Assembly (NCBI GenBank): GCA_965208685.1
Contig: CBDBPL010000007.1
Location: 2,666,001 to 2,730,000, forward strand
DNA length: 64,000 nucleotides
Reading direction: 5' to 3'
From: JAJEFO01 sp965208685
GTDB lineage: Bacteria; Pseudomonadota; Alphaproteobacteria; Rhodobacterales; Rhodobacteraceae
Positions 15,998 through 23,143 of the stretch are shown here, in pieces. The notes beneath the pieces are model-generated. The model saw only the letters and a program-made list of their open reading frames with translations, was not told where the DNA came from and made no database searches. The position numbers and the translations under genes are program-made. The stretch's first letter is position 1; each line of letters starts with the position of its first letter.

Positions 15998-17164
15998 TCA
16001 AGCGATCTTGTACTTCTTGATGAATGCCTGATCGGGCATGACACCCAAACCCGGCCCAGACGGGATTGCAACCCTTCCGCCGTTCCTCCTGACCTGGCCC
16101 TGGACATCAAGCGGTTCGACCAGGAGACCGTCGCGGAAGACGTTCTCCGTGGTATCAAATTCCAGCATCGGCTCCCAAGGGTTCAGGCCTCCCGGCATCG
16201 TCGGCATCGCGGCCAGAAGATGGAGATTCGCGGCTACGGCGATCGCCGATCCCCAGACATGGTTGACGACCGGGGTGTGATGCGCATGGCAAAGCGCGAG
16301 AACCCGAAGATACTCGCTGACCCCGCCAAGCGCGCAAGCCTCGGGCTGCGCGATGTCGAGGCACCTGTTCTCCAGGATTGCTCGCCAGCCCCAACGGTTG
16401 AACTCCGCTTCCCCGCCGGCAATGTTGACCTTGAGGCCGGCGCGCAGCTCGCGGTAGCCGTCCAGGTCTTCCGGCGCCACAGGTTCCTCGAACCAGTACG
16501 CGCCCAGTTCTTCCAGCGCGTGGCCCACATGGAAGGCATCGCTGGTCGTGTAGCAGTGGTTTGCATCCACCATGAAGCGGAAGTCGGGACCGACCCCCTC
16601 TCGCACGGCTTCCGCAAGACGAATGTCGTTCTCCGGCCCAAGGCCCACCTTCATCTTGGCCGCAACGAATCCCGCCTCCCTGATTGCAGCAGCCTCGTCC
16701 CGGAATCGCGCGGCAAGTTCGGACGCCGGCTCGGGCCGCAGCATCATGCCGTAGCCGTAGACGGGCACGTTCTTCCTGTGAGCGCCGCCGATCAGCTTGT
16801 GAAGGGGCAGTCCCGCCACCTTGCCGGAGATGTCCCACAGCGCGATGTCCACGCCGGAAAGGGCCTGGAGCGGCATTCCCTTCTGCCCGTGATCGCGAAG
16901 GAGATTGTAGACCCTGTGCCAGATCGCGTCGCGGTCAAGCGGGTCGGAACCCATGACCATCGGCCGTATCACGTCCTCGACGATGCCCTTGTTCGCCAGT
17001 GCCACCGCACCTGGACCGAAGCACTCGCCCCAGCCGCTGACGCCTTCGTCGGTCTCGACTTCAACGAGGTGTGCCGTGCGCCTGGAATAGTACTGCTGCG
17101 AATACCCGAGCACGTCCGGCATGTCGCAGGACAGGACGTGGCTTGAGATGCGGGTGATCTTCAT
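15998..17164 (-). CDS. Enolase-superfamily enzyme (mandelate racemase / sugar-acid dehydratase type), inside the TRAP operon
   Basis: A 388-residue (beta/alpha)7-barrel enzyme that abstracts a proton alpha to a carboxylate. Visible active-site parts: AAKMKVGLG (K-x-K general base), RFMVDANHCYT (first metal-ligand Asp), YWFEEPVAPEDLDGY (second ligand Glu), NIAGGEAEFNRWG (third ligand Glu) and VVNHVWGSAIAVAANLH (His of the His-Asp dyad). This is the mandelate-racemase-type set, found in many acid-sugar dehydratases. ATG 17164 is the first start with homology. It sits between the TRAP binding protein and the small permease, so it probably acts on the imported acid. A second, divergent family member is at 20183-21307. 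Confidence 0.9.
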   Translation of the reverse strand: MKITRISSHVLSCDMPDVLGYSQQYYSRRTAHLVEVETDEGVSGWGECFGPGAVALANKGIVEDVIRPMVMGSDPLDRDAIWHRVYNLLRDHGQKGMPLQALSGVDIALWDISGKVAGLPLHKLIGGAHRKNVPVYGYGMMLRPEPASELAARFRDEAAAIREAGFVAAKMKVGLGPENDIRLAEAVREGVGPDFRFMVDANHCYTTSDAFHVGHALEELGAYWFEEPVAPEDLDGYRELRAGLKVNIAGGEAEFNRWGWRAILENRCLDIAQPEACALGGVSEYLRVLALCHAHHTPVVNHVWGSAIAVAANLHLLAAMPTMPGGLNPWEPMLEFDTTENVFRDGLLVEPLDVQGQVRRNGGRVAIPSGPGLGVMPDQAFIKKYKIA

Positions 17165-17233
17165 GGGATCCGGAAGCGCAATGCGGCAGGGCCCGTCGAG
17201 CCCTGCCGCCAATCAGTCCGAAGCGCCGACTGC

Positions 17234-18250
17234 CTACTGCATTGCGCCGATGTCGACCAGGAAGTCGATATGGCTTTGCAGAAGCGCCTTGGCTTCAGGA
17301 GTGGTGGCGAACTCTTCCCAGCCTGCCTTCACGGCAACGCGGAACTTCGCGAGCTCTTCCGGCGACCACTCGTAGAGATTCACGCCCTTCTCGCGCAGAA
17401 TGACCGCGTTCTGGGCATTCTTGACCTCGTTGATGGAAGCGTTGTGCATCGCCAGCGCGTCCATCGCGACGATCATGATCCGCTTGTGATGCTCCGGCAT
17501 CGCGTCCCAGATATCCTTGCGGCAGGTCAGGTGGTCGGCCGGCATGGAGTGGAAGCCGGGGAAGTTGGTGTGCTTTGCGATGTCGTAGAGACCCAGACCG
17601 ATGTTGTTGGTCAGGTTCGCCGCATCAGCGCCATCGATGATGCCTGTCTCAAGCGCCGTGAAGATCTCGTTGAAGTCCATCACGATCGGCGAGGCACCGA
17701 GATTGGAGAACACCTTTGTTGCCAGGCCCGGGGGCGAACGGAACTTCCAGTCCTTGAAGTCGTCGACGCCACGGATCGGGCGGGTTGACGAAAGCGATTC
17801 GGGACCCGGGATCCACCAGCCCACGAACTCCATGTTGTGCTGGTTGTACAGCTCGTTGAGCGTGGCTCGGCCGTCCGCATGCAGGAGCCAGGCCATCTGC
17901 TGGTAGGGATTGGCATAGCCGCCCATGAGGTCGCCGGCGAACTGGAACGCCGGGTTCTTGCCGGTCTGGTACGAACCGCCTGTCATGTCGCAGTCAAGAA
18001 TGCCGGTCGCGGCCGCATCGAAGGTTTCTGCCGACTTCACGACGGACGAGGCATAGAACATCTCGATCTCTATCTCGCCGTTCGACATGGCGGTGATGTC
18101 ATCGATGTACTTTCCAGCCATCTGACCCGAGAGGGTCTCTTGGCTGAAGTGCGTCTGGATCCGCAGCTTCGTCTGAGCCGAAGCGGCAGTGGCCCCGATT
18201 GCAAGCGCCGCAACCGACGCCGCGAGGATCATTCCTCTGGTGAGTTTCAT
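17234..18250 (-). CDS. dctP: TRAP transporter periplasmic substrate-binding protein (DctP)
   Basis: A 338-residue secreted binding protein. The signal peptide MKLTRGMILAASVAALAIGA ends with TAASA before QTKLRIQ. Family features: KFRSPPGLATKVFSNLGASP holds the Arg that salt-bridges the ligand carboxylate, followed by EIFTALETGIIDGADAANLT. The sequence GWWIPGPESLSST resembles binding proteins for 2-oxo acids and related monocarboxylates such as TakP. It is the first gene of the TRAP block, with a 131-bp leader upstream. Ligand inferred to be an organic or sugar acid from the neighbouring dehydratases. Confidence 0.92.
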   Translation of the reverse strand: MKLTRGMILAASVAALAIGATAASAQTKLRIQTHFSQETLSGQMAGKYIDDITAMSNGEIEIEMFYASSVVKSAETFDAAATGILDCDMTGGSYQTGKNPAFQFAGDLMGGYANPYQQMAWLLHADGRATLNELYNQHNMEFVGWWIPGPESLSSTRPIRGVDDFKDWKFRSPPGLATKVFSNLGASPIVMDFNEIFTALETGIIDGADAANLTNNIGLGLYDIAKHTNFPGFHSMPADHLTCRKDIWDAMPEHHKRIMIVAMDALAMHNASINEVKNAQNAVILREKGVNLYEWSPEELAKFRVAVKAGWEEFATTPEAKALLQSHIDFLVDIGAMQ

Positions 18251-18381
18251 TCTAGGATTCCTCCCTTGAGTGTTCCGCCCGGACGTTCACTGACCTTCCT
18301 TTGGCCATGCGATCGCCCGAGCACGAGATTGATGCCCAAAACGGCAAGTCACTGGTAACAAACACATTCAAATTCCCTGCC

Positions 18382-19152
18382 TTATCTTCCCATCCAGCCG
18401 CCATCTACAACAAGAACTTCCCCGTTCACGTAGTTCGACGCCTCCGAGGCGAGAAAAATCACGGGGCCGGCAAAATCCTCGGGATTTCCCCACCGCCCCT
18501 GCGGAATGCGCTCGAGGATGGCCTTCTGCCTTGCTGGATCATTCCTGAGCGCCTCGGTGTTGTCCGTTGCGACATAGCCCGGTGCAATGGCGTTGACGTT
18601 GATTCCCTGGCCCGCCCACTCGTTCGCAAGAGCCTTGGTCAGTTGCCCGACCCCGCCCTTGGACGCGGAATATCCTGGCACCGTGACCCCGCCCTGAAAC
18701 GACAGCAACGAGGCCATGAAAATGATCTTGCCACGGCCACGTTCGATCATGCCGCGACCAATTGCCCGGCTCAGGACGAACTGGGCGGAGAGATTCACCT
18801 CGATCACCTCGTCCCACCACTCGTCGGAATGGTCCGCTGCGGGCTTGCGCCTGATGGTTCCGGCATTGTTGACTAGAATGTCAGGCTCCACCCCGTCTCG
18901 GACCAGATCTGCGACAAGCGCGTTGAGGGCCGCCCGATCCGCAAAATCGGCCTGGTAGGCCGCGAAGCGGCGTCCCATCCCGGCAACAGCCGCGCCGACT
19001 TCCGACCCCTCACCCTCCAGGTTGGCGCTGACGCCAACGATGTCGGCGCCAGCAGAAGCAAGCGCCTCGGCCATGCCGCGTCCGATTCCGCGCCTTGCGC
19101 CGGTGACAAGTGCTGTCTTCCCCGTCAGGTCAAATGCGGAAAGAACGTTCAT
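18382..19152 (-). CDS. SDR oxidoreductase, KduD-like (2-dehydro-3-deoxy-D-gluconate 5-dehydrogenase type)
   Basis: A 256-residue NAD(P)-dependent short-chain dehydrogenase. TGARRGIGRGMAEALASAGA is the cofactor motif, followed by LVNNAGTIRR; the catalytic Ser is in FMASLLSFQGG and the catalytic pair in PGYSASKGG (Tyr-x-x-x-Lys). INVNAIAPGYVATDNTEALR and RIPQGRWGNPEDFAGPVIFL closely follow the KduD pattern, and the C-terminus VVDGGWMGR is nearly the KduD end. KduD interconverts 2,5-diketo-3-deoxygluconate and KDG in pectin/hexuronate breakdown; related SDRs reduce the alginate monomer DEH to KDG. It overlaps the zinc dehydrogenase gene by 4 bp (ATGA). Confidence 0.88.
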   Translation of the reverse strand: MNVLSAFDLTGKTALVTGARRGIGRGMAEALASAGADIVGVSANLEGEGSEVGAAVAGMGRRFAAYQADFADRAALNALVADLVRDGVEPDILVNNAGTIRRKPAADHSDEWWDEVIEVNLSAQFVLSRAIGRGMIERGRGKIIFMASLLSFQGGVTVPGYSASKGGVGQLTKALANEWAGQGINVNAIAPGYVATDNTEALRNDPARQKAILERIPQGRWGNPEDFAGPVIFLASEASNYVNGEVLVVDGGWMGR

Positions 19153-20186
19153 GCGCCATCCCCGACCTTGATAAGGCTTTTCAGCGCCGTCGGACTGCTT
19201 TCCAAGGCCTCGAACGCAGCCTGGATGCCGGACAATGGACTGACATCCGTGATGATCGTGTCCGCATCAACTCCGCCACTGGCGACGAGCGCGATGGCCT
19301 GTTCGTAGTCTTCCGGCTCGTAGACGCGTGCGCCCAAGAGCTCAAGCTCGCGCCAGAAGAACTGGAAGAGGTCAATCTGCGGATTCTGTGCATGAATTGC
19401 GACCATTACGATCCGAGCCCGCGTGGCTGCACAAGCCGTCATCGCATCGACTGCGGCCTGCGTGCCCGAAACCTCGAAGACGACATCCGCGCCCTTTTTG
19501 CCGGTGCGTTCATTGACCATTGCCGACAGGTCTTCCTCTTCCGGATTGACCGCGTCGAATCCGAGCTTGCGGGCAACTTCGATGCGGTTCGGGTTCACCT
19601 CGGAGAGCACGACCCTTCCGCCGCGTTCGCGCGCAACCGTCGCGCAAAGAATCCCGATCGGTCCACCTCCGATGACGAGCGCGTCCTCGCCAGGTCTCAG
19701 TGCAGAGCGCCGCACGTCGTGACAGGCCACGGCGACGGGCTCGACGAGTGCCGCATGATCCATCCGCAGGTCGTCCGGCAAGGCATGGAGCGTGCGTGCC
19801 GGCACCTTCCAGATCTCCTGCATTGCGCCATCCGTATCGAGCCCAAGAAACTTCAGATCGTGGCAGACATGCCTGTGACCCGCTTCGCATGCCGGGCACT
19901 CATCGCAATGGACCAGAGGCCGCACCACGACCTTCTGCCCGACGGAGAAGTCTGACACGCCCTCTCCGACAGCCGCGACGGTCCCGGACATCTCGTGTCC
20001 GATCACGCGATTCAGGCCGACCCTTGGATCCATGTTTCCGTGAAAGACATGCATGTCGGTCCCGCATATCCCGCAATAGGCAATGCGAACCGCGACCTCG
20101 CCCGGCCCAGGATCGCTTGCGCGCCTCGTCTCCACGGCGAAGGACCTGTTCCCTCGGTAGAATGCTGCCGTGACCTCCTTGTTCAT
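19149..20186 (-). CDS. Zinc-dependent alcohol/polyol dehydrogenase (MDR family)
   Basis: A 345-residue cytoplasmic dehydrogenase of the sorbitol/L-idonate/threonine dehydrogenase group. Catalytic zinc ligands are in YCGICGTDMH and VIGHEMSG. Structural zinc is bound by four Cys in CDECPACEAGHRHVC. The NAD-binding motif is ALVIGGGPIGILCATVARER followed by an acidic residue (SEVNPNR). It overlaps the downstream SDR and the upstream enolase-superfamily gene by 4 bp each, so the three are a tight translational unit. A likely role is oxidation of a hydroxyl of an aldonate or deoxy-aldonate; the exact substrate is not determined by sequence. Confidence 0.9.
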   Translation of the reverse strand: MNKEVTAAFYRGNRSFAVETRRASDPGPGEVAVRIAYCGICGTDMHVFHGNMDPRVGLNRVIGHEMSGTVAAVGEGVSDFSVGQKVVVRPLVHCDECPACEAGHRHVCHDLKFLGLDTDGAMQEIWKVPARTLHALPDDLRMDHAALVEPVAVACHDVRRSALRPGEDALVIGGGPIGILCATVARERGGRVVLSEVNPNRIEVARKLGFDAVNPEEEDLSAMVNERTGKKGADVVFEVSGTQAAVDAMTACAATRARIVMVAIHAQNPQIDLFQFFWRELELLGARVYEPEDYEQAIALVASGGVDADTIITDVSPLSGIQAAFEALESSPTALKSLIKVGDGA

Positions 20187-21307
20187 GCCGCCTTGCCTGC
20201 TCTCGAATCGCGGTCCGCAGCGTCATGCGCGGCCTCAAGCTTCGCCCAGTCGAAGGAAACGCCGATGCCCGGCTCGTTCGGAGCAACGGCAAGGTGATCC
20301 TCCACGACAAGCGGGCGAAGCGTGTACTCGTCTATCGGAAAGCTGTGCACTTCAAGCCAGCCCGAGTTGGGACGCGCCGACACAAGACTGACGTGAAGTT
20401 CCTGCATTCCGTGGCTGCAGACCGGGATGCCATGCCGTTCACTCAGTTCCGCAACCCGCAGCCAGCCGGTAATGCCACCGCAATTGGAGGCGTCCGGCTG
20501 GATGTAGCTCAACCCGGCTTCGCGGCACGCGTGCTCGAACTCGTGAACCGTGTGCAGGTTTTCGCCCATCGCCAGCGGCACGCCCGTTGCCTCCGCAATC
20601 CGGGCATATCCGGCGCAGTCGTCGGGAATGACCGGCTCCTCGAACCAGAGGATGTCATGCTCGGCAAATGCAAACGCGGCCCTGATCGCCTCAGGCACGG
20701 AGAACGCGTAATTTGCGTCCACCATGAATGCGCGATCCGGCCCAAGCACCTCCCGAACGGCGTGGACACGATCGACGTCGGTCGCCAGCTCCGGTTGACC
20801 CACCTTGATCTTGACCGCGTTGAATCCCGCATCGACGAAGCCCTCGGTCTGCCGGATGAGCTTGTCGAGCGGGAAATTCAGGTCGATGCCTCCGCGATAG
20901 GCCTTGCATCGGTCTCCTGCCCCGCCTGCCACCTGCCAGAGGGGCTTTCCGGCAGCCTTGCAGCGGACGTCCCACAGCGCGATGTCGACGGCGGAAATCG
21001 CGAAAGATGCGACGCCTCCCCGAGCAACGTAGTGAACATGCCATTGCATGGCATCGTGGAGCGTCTCGACCTGGATGGCGTCCTGACCGACCAGAAAGGG
21101 TGCGAGGTCGTGCTCGATCATCGCCACGATGGCCCTTCCGCCCCTGCCGCCCGTATAGGTGTATCCGGTTCCTTCCTGGCCATCGCTTGTCCGAACAGTG
21201 ACCGTGACGAGCTCGAATTCCGTGTGGTCGCCATGCTTGGCATCGGTCAGCACTTCCGCGAGCGGAACGGCAAAGCGCCTGACGGAAAGGTCTGAGATGA
21301 TCGGCAT
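20183..21307 (-). CDS. Enolase-superfamily sugar-acid dehydratase, first gene of the operon
   Basis: A 374-residue mandelate-racemase-subgroup enzyme. Active-site motifs: AVKIKVGQPELATDVDRV (K-x-K), RAFMVDANYAFS, ILWFEEPVIPDDCAGY, AMGENLHTVHEF and IPVCSHGMQELH. The K-x-K plus ENLHT combination resembles the talarate/galactarate and related dehydratases, so it probably forms a 2-keto-3-deoxy sugar acid. ATG 21307 is the first start with homology; the frame extends 24 codons upstream into the operator region without similarity. It is divergent from the GntR regulator, and both likely share the two GntR sites at 21357-21447. Confidence 0.88.
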   Translation of the reverse strand: MPIISDLSVRRFAVPLAEVLTDAKHGDHTEFELVTVTVRTSDGQEGTGYTYTGGRGGRAIVAMIEHDLAPFLVGQDAIQVETLHDAMQWHVHYVARGGVASFAISAVDIALWDVRCKAAGKPLWQVAGGAGDRCKAYRGGIDLNFPLDKLIRQTEGFVDAGFNAVKIKVGQPELATDVDRVHAVREVLGPDRAFMVDANYAFSVPEAIRAAFAFAEHDILWFEEPVIPDDCAGYARIAEATGVPLAMGENLHTVHEFEHACREAGLSYIQPDASNCGGITGWLRVAELSERHGIPVCSHGMQELHVSLVSARPNSGWLEVHSFPIDEYTLRPLVVEDHLAVAPNEPGIGVSFDWAKLEAAHDAADRDSRAGKAA

Positions 21308-21356
21308 GCACGTCCCCAAGCGGCATGTGCCTTGATCATTGCAAGGCTCGTTCCAA

Positions 21357-21371
21357 TTTGGTATGACAAAA
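21357..21371 (+). promoter_or_regulatory. GntR (FadR-type) operator, site 1
   Basis: TTTGGTATGACAAAA contains TGGTATGACAA, a perfect fit to the FadR-subfamily consensus TNGTNNNACNA. It is 50 bp upstream of the dehydratase start and is repeated in inverted orientation at 21433-21447 with one mismatch in 15. Placed to control the minus-strand operon. Confidence 0.7.
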
Positions 21372-21432
21372 ACGTACAATCATGTCCAGCATTTCTTTCG
21401 CCATGCCCGCAAAACAAGCAATTTTCGTCCAG

Positions 21433-21447
21433 TTTTGTCATACTAAA
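21433..21447 (-). promoter_or_regulatory. GntR (FadR-type) operator, site 2
   Basis: TTTTGTCATACTAAA contains TTGTCATACTA, again matching TNGTNNNACNA, and is the inverted copy of site 1 about 76 bp away. It lies 14 bp before the regulator's ATG, so it fits autorepression of the GntR-kinase pair. Confidence 0.7.
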
Positions 21448-21461
21448 CAGGCTTTCGGCAG

Positions 21462-22178
21462 ATGACGGAAGTGAGGATACAAGACGCACGCACCCGCGCC
21501 GCGGACAACCTGGTCTCGATGTTCGAGTGTCAGATCATCGATGGCACGCTCGCCGTCGGAAAGCCGTTGCCGCCCGAACGCGAGATCATGCAGTCCTTCG
21601 GTGTCAGCCGCACCGTCGTTCGCGAGGCCGTGCAGACTCTTGCCGCCAAGGGCCTTGTCGAAGCCCGGCCGCGTTTCCGGCCTGTCGTGCGAACGCCTGG
21701 TTACGATGCCGCCATCGAGGCCGTTGGTTCCGTCGTCAACCGTCTCCTGACCGTGCCGGGCGGGGTGCGAAACCTCTTTGAGCTTCGCATCATGATGGAA
21801 GCGGCGCTTGTCCGCGACGCGGCATTGCATGCCGACAAGGATCATGTCGCGCGAATGAAGCGGGCCCTGGCCGACAACGAAGCGGCGCTCGGCGATTCCG
21901 AACGCTTCTTTGAAACCGACGTTGCCTTCCACCGTGTTCTCTACGAAGTTCCCGACAACCCGGTGCTGCCGCCGATTCACCAAGCCTACACGGACTGGCT
22001 GTCGAGTCACTGGACGAGAATGCCGCGGGATCCAGAGCGCAATCACGTGAACTTCAACGCGCATAGCAGGATCTTCGAGACGATACTCTTCCGAGACCCG
22101 GACGCGGCCGAGCGCGCGCTCCGCGACCATCTTGACGATGCCTGGAACCAGGTGCGCCAGACCTTCGAAGTGCCGTGA
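21462..22178 (+). CDS. GntR-family regulator (FadR subfamily, FCD domain)
   Basis: A 238-residue transcription factor. The N-terminal winged helix has PLPPEREIMQSFGVSRTVVR with the recognition helix SRTVVREAVQTL, followed by GLVEARPRFRPVV. The C-terminal FCD ligand domain is all-helical, with LFELRIMMEAALVRDAALHA and the metal/ligand positions FFETDVAFHRVLY and NAHSRIFETILF. FadR-type regulators of this form commonly respond to sugar acids. It diverges from the dehydratase operon across two inverted operator sites and overlaps the downstream kinase by 4 bp, so the kinase is co-regulated. Confidence 0.92.
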   Translation: MTEVRIQDARTRAADNLVSMFECQIIDGTLAVGKPLPPEREIMQSFGVSRTVVREAVQTLAAKGLVEARPRFRPVVRTPGYDAAIEAVGSVVNRLLTVPGGVRNLFELRIMMEAALVRDAALHADKDHVARMKRALADNEAALGDSERFFETDVAFHRVLYEVPDNPVLPPIHQAYTDWLSSHWTRMPRDPERNHVNFNAHSRIFETILFRDPDAAERALRDHLDDAWNQVRQTFEVP

Positions 22179-23089
22179 AACTCGTGGGTCGCCCTTTCCG
22201 GATAGCATGCGTCGGCGAAGTGATGATCGAGCTCATCGCGGGCGACGGCAATGCCGCTGAACTGAACGTGGCGGGCGACACGTACAACACGGCGGTCTAT
22301 CTCAAGCGCATCGCCCCGGAACTGGACGTCGAATACGTCACCGTTCTCGGCAGGGACAGGTTTTCCGACCGAATCCTCAGCGACATGGAGGCGAGGGGGA
22401 TCGGCGCCAGGGCCGTCGGCCGGCATCCGAAACGAATGCCGGGCCTCTACGCGATCGAGACCGATGCCGCCGGCGAGCGAAGCTTTGCATACTGGCGTTC
22501 GTCCTCCGCGGCACGGACGCTGTTCGACGCGGACGGCCGCGACCCGGCGGATGTCCTCGCCGGCCACGACCTCGTTCTGCTTTCGGGGATTTCGCTTGCG
22601 ATTCTGTCAAGCGCGGCACGGGACCGCCTGCGGGATGCGCTGGAAGGCTTTCGGGCGAACGGCGGACAACTTTCATTCGACAGCAACTACCGCCCGCATC
22701 TCTGGGACGACATCGAGCTTGCACGCGCGGAAACGGAGAGGTTCTGGCGATGCACCGACATCGCTCTGCCTTCCGTCGATGACGAGATGGCGCTCTTCGG
22801 CGATGCGGACGACGCGGACGTCATTTCCCGGCTCCGATCATGGGGCGTCTCGCGCGGGGCGCTCAAGCGCGGGGATGCCGGACCAGTGGATCTGGGACCT
22901 GACGGGCGTGCCCTGAACGTGCCGATTGCCGAGAATGTCGTGGACACGACGGCGGCGGGCGACGGCTTCAACGCGGGCTACGTCGCGGCAACGGCCACTG
23001 GCCGGTCGTCGATCCAGGCTATGGAGGCCGGGCACGCCCTCGCGCTAAAGGTCATCGGCAAGCGGGGCGCAATCGTGGACATCGACTGA
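22175..23089 (+). CDS. kdgK: PfkB-family sugar kinase, probable 2-dehydro-3-deoxygluconokinase
   Basis: A 304-residue ribokinase-fold kinase. The N-terminal substrate block is RIACVGEVMIELIAGDGNAA with GGDTYNTA-like AGDTYNTAVYLKRI. The second signature DTTAAGDGFNAGYVA near the C-terminus includes the catalytic Asp and anion hole. GERSFAYWRSSSAAR is typical of KDG kinases, which phosphorylate 2-keto-3-deoxygluconate to KDPG for the Entner-Doudoroff pathway. It starts at GTG 22175, overlapping the GntR stop by 4 bp (GTGA). With two dehydratases and a KduD-like SDR across the divergent promoter, it gives a route to KDPG; the aldolase is not in the window. Confidence 0.85.
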   Translation: MKLVGRPFRIACVGEVMIELIAGDGNAAELNVAGDTYNTAVYLKRIAPELDVEYVTVLGRDRFSDRILSDMEARGIGARAVGRHPKRMPGLYAIETDAAGERSFAYWRSSSAARTLFDADGRDPADVLAGHDLVLLSGISLAILSSAARDRLRDALEGFRANGGQLSFDSNYRPHLWDDIELARAETERFWRCTDIALPSVDDEMALFGDADDADVISRLRSWGVSRGALKRGDAGPVDLGPDGRALNVPIAENVVDTTAAGDGFNAGYVAATATGRSSIQAMEAGHALALKVIGKRGAIVDID

Positions 23090-23097
23090 ACCTGGTG

Positions 23098-23143
23098 CCG
23101 CCCCCCGCAAGCGCCTCGAATCGGGGGGCTTGCGCGCGGGCGG
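23098..23143. terminator. GC-rich hairpin between convergent kinase and TRAP genes
   Basis: Two nested stems: CCGCCC (23098-23103) with GGGCGG (23138-23143), and CGCAAGC (23106-23112) with GCTTGCG (23128-23134), around a 15-base loop. It sits between two converging stop codons, where a bidirectional terminator is expected. There is no T-run on either strand, so its efficiency is uncertain. Confidence 0.45.
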
